Source: JAMXLO01 sp963850535
GTDB taxonomy: Bacteria; Pseudomonadota; Alphaproteobacteria; Acetobacterales; Acetobacteraceae
Assembly (NCBI GenBank): GCA_963850535.1
Contig: CAWKMC010000001.1
Coordinates: forward strand, 1-64,000
Reading direction: 5' to 3'
DNA: 64,000 nt
Made by a program: the position numbers and the translations under genes. The notes beneath the pieces are model-generated. The model worked only from the letters and a program-made list of their open reading frames with translations. It had not been told where the DNA came from and searched no databases. Shown here one piece after another: positions 38,708-47,065 of this stretch (position 1 is its first letter; each line of letters opens with the position of its first letter).

Positions 38708-38800
38708 TACACGGAGGCGTCGGTGTGAATCGCTTCATACCGAATCCACCTCGCTGCGGCTTATGCCTTGCTCCCAATAAGACGAAATGGAGCGAGCCCG

Positions 38801-38995
38801 ATGATCTACGTGGACCCCGGTTGGTATCAGGCGTACTGGTTCAGCGAACGCCCACGCCCACGTCGCCGGACTGCGGCTTTCGCGGCAACGCGGTTCGCCG
38901 TTGTAGCAGCTTTGCTGTGCGGCAGCGCCGCGCTCATCGAGCACTTCCACGGCAAGGATATGTGGCAGGGTTACCAGCAATGGGAACGAGAATGA
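38801..38995 (+). CDS. Small single-pass membrane protein, function unknown
   Basis: A 64-residue product starts with MIYVDPGWYQAYWFSERPRP, followed by an Arg-rich stretch and one hydrophobic helix (about residues 29-44), ending in a charged, aromatic tail. The ATG at 38801 follows a GGAG sequence at usual spacing; an in-frame ATG 33 bases earlier lacks one. The positive-inside pattern puts the N-terminus in the cytoplasm. I do not recognise a family. It stands alone between tetR and a region with no clear gene. Confidence 0.55.
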   Translation: MIYVDPGWYQAYWFSERPRPRRRTAAFAATRFAVVAALLCGSAALIEHFHGKDMWQGYQQWERE

Positions 38996-39483
38996 TCTCG
39001 ATCTGAGAACTGATAACGCTCATCCGGCGGGTGTGCTCCGCGCTGTGCAGCCGGATCGCACATCGCAATTTGCGTAAGCGCCATGGCACTCATCAGATCG
39101 ACGATGTAACGGATCGGTTCATCGCATCCGGCCACTAAGATGGCCGCTCTAGGATGCAGCGACTGCAAGCACCCACCACGGGACCACCAGCACGCCGCCG
39201 CGCGAGATCCATCGACTGATGCAGCGCACCTCCGCTCGTTGTTGAGGCGGATGTCGCATTGCCCTAGCGCCTCTACCACGTCACGACGCCGCAGATAATT
39301 CGAATGTTTCTCCTGAGTATGGCGAGAACGGCGTCCGAGAACCTCCGCTCTTCGCGCGTCTTGCTGCGCTTACCAGGAGGTTCGTTTTCAAACGCTGCAT
39401 TTCGTGGCCGGTGCCACCATCGGATTTGTGCTTCGCACACGCTTGCGCCATGGCGCTACACTTCGCCGGTCAGGAGGTGGTTG
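38996..39483. other. Intergenic region without a supported gene
   Basis: About 490 bases lie between two small + strand genes. Frames here are short, lack ribosome sites and show no recognisable protein sequence. An AGGAGGT ribosome site at the right end belongs to the next gene. Nothing else is supported, although a decayed gene cannot be excluded. Confidence 0.5.
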
Positions 39484-39813
39484 ATGCACCGATTTGCCTA
39501 CCTGATCGCATTGGCTTGCATTGCGCGCCCGGCATTGGCTGCACCGCCGCCTGATGCCGATCCCATGTTGGCGCCGTGGTTCAACAGCCTGCGACAGCCG
39601 TGGACGAATGCTCTGTGCTGCTCGGTGGCTGATTGCCGGCCGGTGCAGTCACGGCTCACCGATGGCCACTACGAGGCGCTCATTGAAGGCGAGTGGCGTC
39701 AGGTGCCAGATCGCCTCATCCTCAATCGCAACGATAATCCGACCGGCCGCGCCGTGGCATGTTGGACGCCCAGGGTCGGCATCCTGTGCTTCGTTCGGGC
39801 ACCAGAAAGTTAG
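39484..39813 (+). CDS. Small secreted cysteine-containing protein, function unknown
   Basis: A signal peptide (residues 1-20, ending ALAA) is followed by a mature part of about 89 residues. That part has five cysteines (45, 46, 51, 93, 102), including the CCSVADC motif, and FNSLRQPWTNALCC and RAVACW segments. Similar small proteins occur widely in alphaproteobacteria without known function; the cysteines suggest disulfides in the periplasm. The ATG at 39484 has an AGGAGGT site; the longer upstream frame is rejected. Convergent with the kinase gene. Confidence 0.8.
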   Translation: MHRFAYLIALACIARPALAAPPPDADPMLAPWFNSLRQPWTNALCCSVADCRPVQSRLTDGHYEALIEGEWRQVPDRLILNRNDNPTGRAVACWTPRVGILCFVRAPES

Positions 39814-39833
39814 CTCAGCTCGCGTATCCTCTG

Positions 39834-42197
39834 CTATCGACAGGATGGGTTGGCGGCGAGCCATTGTTGCGCCCCCGCATTTCCCGCCGCCGCCGCCTTT
39901 TGAAACCACTCACGGGCGACGTTGCAGTCCTGTGGAATTCCCGGGCCGCCAGTCATATGCAGCAATCCAATGCTGTAGAGCGCCCACGGATATCCACGGC
40001 GAGCGGCCTTACCGTACCAAGACTGCGCCTCCTGATAATCGCGGTTAACGCCCAGGCCGTTCTCATACATTTTGCCGAGGTAGTACATGCAGTTCTGGTC
40101 GCCAAACTCGGAACATCGGCGGAACAGACGCATAGCCTCGGCATAATTCCGCGCCTGATAGGCAGCGTAGCCGCCCGAGTATGATTCAGCGTCCGATGGA
40201 GACCTTTCATCGCCACGATGTTCATCGGGTTTGCTGGGAGCTGCGGGACTGACTTCCGGCGTCTCTTTCTGTGGCACACTCGGCGTTTTCGGCGGCAGTG
40301 GCGGTCGCGGAATTGGCAGTGATGCTGTCTGCTGCTGAGGCGGAGCCTTCACGGGTGGCTTCGCTGCTTTCCAGGGTGGTGACGCCGGAACTGGCTCTGG
40401 TTCGGGCGCAATCGAAGGTGCGGCAGACAATGGGACGGGCGGCAATGGGACCGGCATACTGAAGCGTTGTTCCGGCGCAGGTGCTGGCTCAGCAACGAGG
40501 CTCGCCGGAAATACCAGCACATGCCGTAAAGTCTCTGACGGCGACAGGCTCGTCACCTTGCTGTCGGTCAGGTTCAGCCTACGCAGCTCGCTCAAACGGT
40601 CCAGTGGAGGAACGGTCGTAAGGTTGGTATGGGACAGACTAAGCTCTTGCAGCGAGGCGAGCGCATCGAGCGGCGGCAATGTCTCGATCGGTGTGTCGCT
40701 CAGGTCCAGCCTTCGCAACGCGGTCAGGTCCTGCAAGGGCGGCAAAGTCGCAAGCTTTGTGTGCGACAGATCCAGTTCACGCAGCGCGGTTAGACCATCC
40801 AGCGACTGAACGGTGGCGACGTCTGATCCGTGCAGATCGAGGCTTTGCAAATCCGGTAGCTGTTGCAACGGCGGTAACGTTGCGACATGCGACTTGCTGA
40901 GGTCGAGCCGCGTCACGTGTTGTTTGGCGAGTTGCGGCAGCGCCCGGAGAAACATCGCGCTATCCGTGGTCTCCGGGAACCGCGCCGTCACGCTGTTCCC
41001 GTCGTCGGTCAACGCGACATGCAGTGCTGCGAGTTGATCGCGTTTCCCGCTATGCAGGTAAAGATACAACGAACCGATACTGACAAGAATGACGGCGAGC
41101 GCGGTCGCTGCGAGCGCCAACGTCTCCCGGCTGAGCCGTCGCCAGGCCGGTGTCGCTGCGTCGAGCCACGACACCAATGCACGCCAGTTCGGAGTTCGTG
41201 CGCGCGAGGCTTGACTGACGCTGCGCGTAGGCCGGGGCCTTGCTTCGATGGGAACCCGCATCCGACGGGTGGCAACATCCTCGTCGGCAGATGACCTCTC
41301 CATCTGGTCCAGCATGTCGTTGACGCTCTGCGGGCGATCCGTCGCCCGCAGAGCCAACGCCCGATCGATGGTGTTGAGCAACGGGTAAGGATACCGCCCC
41401 TGTCCAACCTGGACCGCTGACACCAGAGGATCCGGCGCGTGGCTGAGCACGGCCTGCTGTCGGGCGCGCGCGTCGATAAGATTGCCGCCGATCGCACGAT
41501 ACGCGACGCAGCCGACCGAGAATATGTCCGAGAACGGCCCCTGAGCAGCACCCTGGATCATCTGTTCGATTGGCGCGTAATGGCCGGAATAGACCTGAGT
41601 GTAGGTGGTGGCGGCACTCGGGCCGATATCGCGCGCCGAGCCGAAGTCGATGAGCACCGGCTGGCCGTCCGACCGGATCAGGATGTTTGCTGGCTTGATG
41701 TCGCGATGCAGGAATCCGGCGGCATGCACTCGCCCCAAAGGCGTCAGGATGCCCCGGAGTACGGCCAGCAATTCCTCGGCAGGCATCGACGCTCGGCCGC
41801 TCTTGAGGACTTCATCCAGCGTCTCTCCGGACAGCAGCTCCATCACCGAATAGGCCGTGTTGTTGGCCTCGAAGAACGTTGCGACCCGAACGATCCCTGG
41901 CGTTCCTCCGTTGCGCCCGAGTGAGGCCAGCAGCCGTGCCTCGGTCAGGAAGCGCCTGCGGCAGTCGACGAAGATCCCTTCGTCGGAATCCGAGGTAACG
42001 ACGACGTCCTGGCCCGACCGCATGGCGAACTGGCGGGGGAAGAACTCCTTGATGGCGAAGGATTGGTCGAGAAGATCGCTGGCCCGATACGTGATGCCGA
42101 ACCCGCCACGTCCGAGCACGCCGACGACCTGATAGCCGTTCAGCACCGTCCCGGCCGGCAACGCATCCCGGTGCAGTTGAACGAGCGACGGGGTCAT
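39834..42197 (-). CDS. Transmembrane Ser/Thr protein kinase with leucine-rich and Sel1 repeats
   Basis: A 787-residue receptor-like Hanks kinase. Residues 22-300 form the kinase: glycine loop GRGGFG (29-34), Lys50 in AIKEFF, HRDIKPAN (164-171), DFG (184-186) and an APIEQ segment in place of APE. A juxtamembrane linker rich in Arg follows, then one transmembrane helix (359-381). Outside the membrane lie about six leucine-rich repeats with 23-residue spacing (427-560; consensus LxxLDLSxTxVxTLPPLxx), a Pro/Ala-rich stalk (571-655) and Sel1/TPR-like repeats (674-775) containing the protein's last four cysteines. All catalytic residues appear present. Substrates are unknown, and no phosphatase gene is adjacent. 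Confidence 0.9.
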   Translation of the reverse strand: MTPSLVQLHRDALPAGTVLNGYQVVGVLGRGGFGITYRASDLLDQSFAIKEFFPRQFAMRSGQDVVVTSDSDEGIFVDCRRRFLTEARLLASLGRNGGTPGIVRVATFFEANNTAYSVMELLSGETLDEVLKSGRASMPAEELLAVLRGILTPLGRVHAAGFLHRDIKPANILIRSDGQPVLIDFGSARDIGPSAATTYTQVYSGHYAPIEQMIQGAAQGPFSDIFSVGCVAYRAIGGNLIDARARQQAVLSHAPDPLVSAVQVGQGRYPYPLLNTIDRALALRATDRPQSVNDMLDQMERSSADEDVATRRMRVPIEARPRPTRSVSQASRARTPNWRALVSWLDAATPAWRRLSRETLALAATALAVILVSIGSLYLYLHSGKRDQLAALHVALTDDGNSVTARFPETTDSAMFLRALPQLAKQHVTRLDLSKSHVATLPPLQQLPDLQSLDLHGSDVATVQSLDGLTALRELDLSHTKLATLPPLQDLTALRRLDLSDTPIETLPPLDALASLQELSLSHTNLTTVPPLDRLSELRRLNLTDSKVTSLSPSETLRHVLVFPASLVAEPAPAPEQRFSMPVPLPPVPLSAAPSIAPEPEPVPASPPWKAAKPPVKAPPQQQTASLPIPRPPLPPKTPSVPQKETPEVSPAAPSKPDEHRGDERSPSDAESYSGGYAAYQARNYAEAMRLFRRCSEFGDQNCMYYLGKMYENGLGVNRDYQEAQSWYGKAARRGYPWALYSIGLLHMTGGPGIPQDCNVAREWFQKAAAAGNAGAQQWLAANPSCR

Positions 42198-42233
42198 CGA
42201 CGATTAATCATCTCGATGCGACATCACCGCCAT

Positions 42234-42310
42234 CACGTGAAGCTCTTCTTCCCCGTTCGTTGCCGGCCAAACCTCGAGCCCGACCGAGCAGCCCCTGAGT
42301 TTTTCACGTG
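42234..42310. promoter_or_regulatory. Spaced CACGTG inverted pair upstream of the kinase gene
   Basis: CACGTGAA (42234-42241) and TTCACGTG (42303-42310) form a perfect 8-base inverted pair 61 bases apart, in the 190-base gap between xerC and the kinase gene. Each arm is itself palindromic. It could be a paired operator; chance is not excluded. Confidence 0.3.
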
Positions 42311-42387
42311 GACTGACCGGTAACAAGTCACCGACCCGTGAACCATCAACCCTCACAGGTCCACCCAAAGCAGATATGACACATTGG

Positions 42388-43296
42388 TCAAGCGCGGGGG
42401 TGCGATTTGCGCCACACCTCCAGCAGCCGAGCCCCATCAACTGCGGTGTAGCGCTGAGTGGTGGAGAGACTTGCATGACCCAGCAGGTCCTGGATCGAAC
42501 GCAGGTCTGCGCCGCCCGCGAGCAGATGCGTCGCGAATGAGTGCCGGAGCGCATGCGGCGTTGCGTGCTCCGGCAAGCCATGCAGCCGGCGGAAGTTCCG
42601 TAGGGTTCGCTGCGCGACTGCGGGATCCAGTCGTCGGCCTCGCGTTCCGACGAACAACGGGCTGTCCGGCTGCCGATGGGGGTGCAATGCCAGCCATGCG
42701 GCGAGCGCTTCACGTACCGCGGGTAGAACCGGCACGATCCTCTCCTTGCCACCCTTCCCCAGCACGCGCAGGGTCGGGCGTTGGCTTGGCGGTATATCGC
42801 GAACGTCGAGCGCCAGCGCCTCTCCGATACGCAGTCCACAGCCGTACAGCAGCGTAAACAGCGCCGCATCACGTGCCTGGAACACGGCGCTGTCCGATAA
42901 CTCAGCGACACCATCGACGACCGCCCGGGCCTGCGTCGTTTCGAGCGCGCGCGGCACCGGGCGCTTGGCGCGCGGGGTTGTTATCAGCGTCAGAGCCGGA
43001 TTATCGATGTCATACCGCCGCGTAAGGAAGCGGAAGAAGCTGCGTACCGCGGACAGGTGCCGGGCGCGTGTGGCGTTGCTGGCGCCCGCACCCGCCTCCT
43101 CTGCTAGCCAGGCACGCAGATCCGCCTGACGCAGCGAAGCAAGTTCGCCGAGTTCAGGTTCGCCCCCGAGGTGCTGGGTCAGGAATCCGAGGAACGCCGC
43201 CAGGTCGCCGCCATACGCCTCCACTGTGAGCCGGGCCGCACGACGTTCGCGCTCCAGCCATTCGAGGAAGGCAATGCGTGCTTCCTCGGCCGTCAT
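42388..43296 (-). CDS. xerC: Tyrosine recombinase XerC
   Basis: Chromosome-dimer-resolution recombinase acting at dif with XerD. The 302-residue protein has an N-terminal SAM-like core-binding domain and a catalytic domain with the full set Arg156 (GLRIGEAL), Lys181, His248-Arg251 (HALRHSFATHLL), His274 (LLGHASLSTTQRYT) and nucleophile Tyr283. Location directly after a DUF484 gene is the standard context of xerC rather than an integrase; there are no flanking att sites or prophage genes. Confidence 0.93.
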   Translation of the reverse strand: MTAEEARIAFLEWLERERRAARLTVEAYGGDLAAFLGFLTQHLGGEPELGELASLRQADLRAWLAEEAGAGASNATRARHLSAVRSFFRFLTRRYDIDNPALTLITTPRAKRPVPRALETTQARAVVDGVAELSDSAVFQARDAALFTLLYGCGLRIGEALALDVRDIPPSQRPTLRVLGKGGKERIVPVLPAVREALAAWLALHPHRQPDSPLFVGTRGRRLDPAVAQRTLRNFRRLHGLPEHATPHALRHSFATHLLAGGADLRSIQDLLGHASLSTTQRYTAVDGARLLEVWRKSHPRA

Positions 43297-43304
43297 CGCT
43301 TCGA

Positions 43305-43907
43305 TCAGCGACCTAGTGCGGCCGCGACTGCCCGGCCGAGGAACCCGAGTGGCCCAGTGCCCTGCGCCGGGTCAAGCATGTGCTGGTCGCGTGCCAGCAG
43401 CGCCACCAGCGCCGCCGGTCCTTCGCCGGGCACGCGGACCAGAGCATCGTGCCGCGCCAGCGCTGCCGCCTCGGCATGCAGCAGACGCGCATCGGCTGGC
43501 GCTTCGCGGAACACGACCTGTCGGCCGTCCAGTAGCCGCGCGACCGTTTCGTCCGGCAGCCGCCGCGCCCCAGGATGCTCGGCCTCCATACACAAGCATG
43601 CTGCGTCTACCGCGAGAATGCCCGGCATCTCGCCGCTGACGCAGTCGGCGGGATCTAACGAGCGGAGCAGCGCCAGTACCGCATCCTGCACCCGGCTCGC
43701 CAGGCTCGCAGTCGCCCGACCCGCGGCAAGCAGTCCGTCCGCGCGCTCCCGCTGCACCCGAAGCATCGCCGCCATGTGGTCGGCCAAACCCTCGCCATGC
43801 ATCCGCACCGGCGGCTCAAGCACCCGGTAAAGCTCCGGGTGTTCGGCGAGCCACGCCGGGTTGGCGCGCAGGAACGCTTCGACGAAATCCCCCTCCGGCA
43901 GGCTCAT
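43305..43907 (-). CDS. DUF484 family protein
   Basis: A 200-residue cytosolic protein with a GAF-like fold, typically encoded directly upstream of xerC, as here (eight-base gap). The N-terminus (VEAFLRANPAWLAEHPELYRVL) and MLRVQRERAD helix are characteristic. Function is unknown; conserved linkage suggests involvement with XerC or a shared transcript. Confidence 0.9.
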   Translation of the reverse strand: MSLPEGDFVEAFLRANPAWLAEHPELYRVLEPPVRMHGEGLADHMAAMLRVQRERADGLLAAGRATASLASRVQDAVLALLRSLDPADCVSGEMPGILAVDAACLCMEAEHPGARRLPDETVARLLDGRQVVFREAPADARLLHAEAAALARHDALVRVPGEGPAALVALLARDQHMLDPAQGTGPLGFLGRAVAAALGR

Positions 43908-43911
43908 GCCG

Positions 43912-44568
43912 TCAGGCGATGCGCTGGCCGGTCTTCGACCAGTCGGCCAGGAACGCCGCCAGTCCCTTGTCGGTCAGCGGATGATTGAACAACTGCCGTA
44001 GAACCGCCGGCGGCACGGTGCAGATATGCGCGCCGATCTTGGCCGCCTCGACCACATGCATCGGGGTGCGCACCGAGGCGACGAGTACCTCGGTCTTGAA
44101 GTAGTCATAATTGCGGAAGATCGTGACGATATCTGAGATCAACTGCATCCCATGCTCGCCAACATCGTCCAGCCGGCCGATGAACGGGCTTACAAATGTG
44201 GCCCCCGCCTTCGCCGCCAGGATTGCCTGCGCCGGTGAGAAGCACAGCGTCACGTTCACCATTGCGCCTTCCTCGCTGAGGCGACGGCAGGCACGCAGCC
44301 CATCCGGCGTCAGCGGCACCTTCACCGCGATGTTCTTGGCGATGCCGCGTAACACGCGCCCCTCGGCCATCATCCCGTCGAACTCGGTCGACGCGACTTC
44401 GGCGCTGACCGGGCCGGGAACCGTGGCGCAGATATCGGCCAGCACGTCCTGGAACTTCTTTCCCGTTTTGGCCATCAACGATGGGTTGGTGGTAACGCCG
44501 TCCAGCAGCCCGCTGGCAGCGAGTGACTTGATCTCCGCTGTGTCAGCGGTATCGACGAAGAACTTCAT
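43912..44568 (-). CDS. Fructose-6-phosphate aldolase / short transaldolase (TalC type)
   Basis: A single-domain transaldolase-family TIM barrel of 218 residues, the short class including FSA, TalC and MipB. MKFFVDTADTAEIKSLA begins the protein, with the DGVTTNPSLMAK motif, the Schiff-base Lys in NIAVKVPLTPDG and FVSPFIGRLDDVG. The start at 44568 follows GGGAG; the longer frame into priA is discarded. In many alphaproteobacteria this form serves as the transaldolase of the pentose phosphate pathway. It is divergent from priA. Confidence 0.93.
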   Translation of the reverse strand: MKFFVDTADTAEIKSLAASGLLDGVTTNPSLMAKTGKKFQDVLADICATVPGPVSAEVASTEFDGMMAEGRVLRGIAKNIAVKVPLTPDGLRACRRLSEEGAMVNVTLCFSPAQAILAAKAGATFVSPFIGRLDDVGEHGMQLISDIVTIFRNYDYFKTEVLVASVRTPMHVVEAAKIGAHICTVPPAVLRQLFNHPLTDKGLAAFLADWSKTGQRIA

Positions 44569-44605
44569 GTCATCGCTCCCAACTTGCGACGGATGATCAT
44601 ATAGG

Positions 44606-46863
44606 ATGCAGGGCAGGCGTCGAAAGGAACCTGATCCCGGCGAGCCGCCCTTGCTCGATGTGCGGGAAGCCGATGGGACGAAAGGTCGGCGCTCAGCGGC
44701 CCGACGCGTGCCCGTCATGCTGCCCTACCCGTTCCCGGGCCCGTTCGACTACAGCGCCCCGCCCGATTTGCATCCACAACCCGGCGACATCGTCATGGTT
44801 CCACTGAACCGGCGCGAGGAAATCGGCGTCGTCTGGGACCATTCAGCCGAGGATGGCGTCCCCGATCGCAAGCTCAAGCCGGTATCTGGCCTGATCGACA
44901 CTCCGCCGATGCGACCGGCACTGCGACGCTTCGTCGACTGGGTCGCCAGCTACACGCTCTCGCCTCCGGGAGAGGTGATGGCGATGGCGCTGCGGGTGGT
45001 GCCGCAGGGTGTCAGCAGACCGCCTATCGGCTGGGTACGCGTCGATCCGCTGCCCGACACGCGCATCACCGAGGCGCGCCGAAGGGTACTCGACGTGCTT
45101 GCTGCCGAACAACCGCGGACCACCGGCGACTTGGCGCACGCGGCAGGCGTGGGCACTGGCGTGGTTCGCGGCATGGCCGATGCTGGACTGCTGGTGCCGT
45201 CAGCGCTTCCCGTCGCGCCGCCTTTCGCGCATCCCAACCCCGACACTGCTGGCCAACTGCTCGCACCCGACCAGGCGGCCGCCGCGGCTTCATTGCGCCA
45301 GGCCGTAGCTGCCCAAACGTTCGGCGTCACGCTGCTGGACGGGGTGACCGGCTCCGGCAAGACCGAAACCTACCTCGAGGCGGTCGCAGAGTGCCTCCGG
45401 CAGGGCCGCCAGGCGTTGATTCTGCTGCCTGAGATTGCGCTGTCATCGCAATGGCTCGAACGGTTCGAGCGCCGCTTCGGCGTGCCCCCGGCAGTGTGGC
45501 ATTCTGATCTGACGTCGCGGGTGCGACGGGTGACCTGGCGCGCGGTCGCGGAAGGTGCCGCACCGGTCGTGGTGGGGGCGCGCTCAGCGCTGTTCCTCCC
45601 CTTCCCTGACCTGGGCCTTGTGGTTATCGACGAGGAGCACGAGACAGCGTTCAAACAGGAAGAAGGCGTAGTTTATCACGCCCGCGACATGGCGGTTGTG
45701 CGCGCCCGCCTCTGCTCGGCACCGGCGATCCTGGTCTCGGCCACCCCGTCGCTGGAGACGCTGGCCAACGTTGAGGCTGGCCGCTACCGGCGCCTGACAC
45801 TACCGACCCGGCACGGTGGCGCCGCGATGCCATCGGTTGCGGCGATCGACATGCGGGAAACACCGCCGGAGCGCGGCCATTTCCTGGCTCCCCCACTGAT
45901 CGCCGCGGTGACCGAGACACTGGCGCGCGGTGAGCAGGCGATGCTGTTCCTCAACCGTCGCGGCTACGCCCCGCTGACGCTGTGCCGGCACTGCGGCCAT
46001 CGCATGCAGTGCCCCAATTGCACCGCGTGGCTGGTCGAGCATCGCGCCCGGCGCGCGCTGCAGTGCCATCATTGCGGCCACACGAGTGCCGATCCCCGAC
46101 GAATGCTCCGCCTGTGGCGCGGCCAACAGCCTGGTCCCGGTGGGGCCGGGCGTGGAGCGTATCACCGAGGAATCCGCCAAATTGTTCCCCGAGGCCCGTC
46201 GGCTGGTGATGGCATCCGACACCATCGACTGGCCCGGATGCCGCAGCTATCGCGGCGCACGCGATCGAGGCACGCAACGTGGATCTGATCATTGGCACCC
46301 AAATCGTGGCCAAGGGCTGGCACTTCCCGCACCTGACGCTGGTGGGGGTGGTGGATGCAGATCTGGGCCTGGCTGGCGGTGACCTGCGTGCGGCGGAACG
46401 CACCGTGCAGTTGCTGCATCAGGTGGCGGGGCGTGCCGGCCGCGCCGAGGCGCCAGGGCACGTGCTGCTGCAGACATTCTCCCCCGAGCATCCAGTGATG
46501 CAGGCTCTGGTGGAGGGTGACCTCGGTGCCTTCATGGCGCGCGAGGCAGAGCAGCGCCGGCCAGGTCACTGGCCGCCCTACGGGCGTCTGGCGGCGCTGA
46601 TCGTGTCCGCCGATACGGCGGCCGAAGCGGATGCGCTGGCACGCCACCTCGGCCATGCGGCGCCCTGGGGCGAAGGACTCGAGGTACTCGGGCCGGCGCC
46701 GGCGCCGCTGTCGATTTTGCGCGGGCGGCACCGCCGGCGGCTGCTGCTGAAGACGCGGCGCGATGTCGCGGTGCAGCCGATTTTGCGCGAGTGGCTGAAC
46801 AAGGTGCCAGTGCCTCGAGGTGCGCGCATAGATGTGGACGTCGACCCGGTGTCTTTTCTGTAA
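44606..46863 (+). CDS. priA: Primosomal protein N' (replication restart helicase PriA), two single-base frameshifts
   Basis: PriA is the 3'-5' superfamily-2 helicase that reloads the replisome at stalled forks. Seen: an N-terminal 3'BD domain (LPYPFPGPFDY), Walker A GVTGSGKTETYLEA, DEEH in VIDEEHETAF, zinc-binding cysteines (CRHCGHRMQCPNC, CHHCGH, CSACG), and the helicase C-terminal IIGTQIVAKGWHFP and QVAGRAGRAE. The frame shifts once near 46095 and again at about 46230 (GACTGGCCC, expected GACGGCCC). Two one-base removals give one continuous 751-residue protein. The start is uncertain; GTG at 44708 just before LPYPFPG is an alternative. As given, helicase activity would be lost. Confidence 0.9.
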
Positions 46864-46914
46864 AAAAACTGGGCGACAAATAACCAGTCGATGTGCGGGA
46901 CCGCACCCCTCGCC

Positions 46915-46930
46915 TGTGAACTATTTCACA
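46915..46930. promoter_or_regulatory. Perfect CRP-type dyad (TGTGA-N6-TCACA) upstream of the cyclase gene
   Basis: TGTGAACTATTTCACA is an exact TGTGA-N6-TCACA site, extended to a 7-bp inverted repeat CTGTGAA/TTCACAG. It lies 52 bases after priA and 135 bases before the nucleotidyl cyclase start, where a cAMP-receptor-like protein could regulate the downstream unit. Confidence 0.6.
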
Positions 46931-47065
46931 GTCCAACCCTCAATTCGCGGGCACCATACAACCGCTGAACCCCGATGTGATCGAGGACGCCGGGCTGAAC
47001 ACTTCATCAAGTGATGCTCGCACCGGATACCGGAGCGGCGACGCCGCATCTGGCTGAGTTGCAAC

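Noticed and set aside
38971..39279. - strand frame of 102 codons in the empty region
   Set aside because: No ribosome site, no recognisable motif and atypical composition; treated as noise.
39304..39813. Longer frame ahead of the small secreted protein
   Set aside because: The first 60 codons have no ribosome site or recognisable sequence, whereas ATG 39484 has AGGAGGT and opens a signal peptide.
42388..43296. Tyrosine recombinase as a prophage or island integrase
   Set aside because: Its DUF484 neighbour and single-domain xerC-like length are the normal chromosomal context; no att repeats or phage genes nearby.
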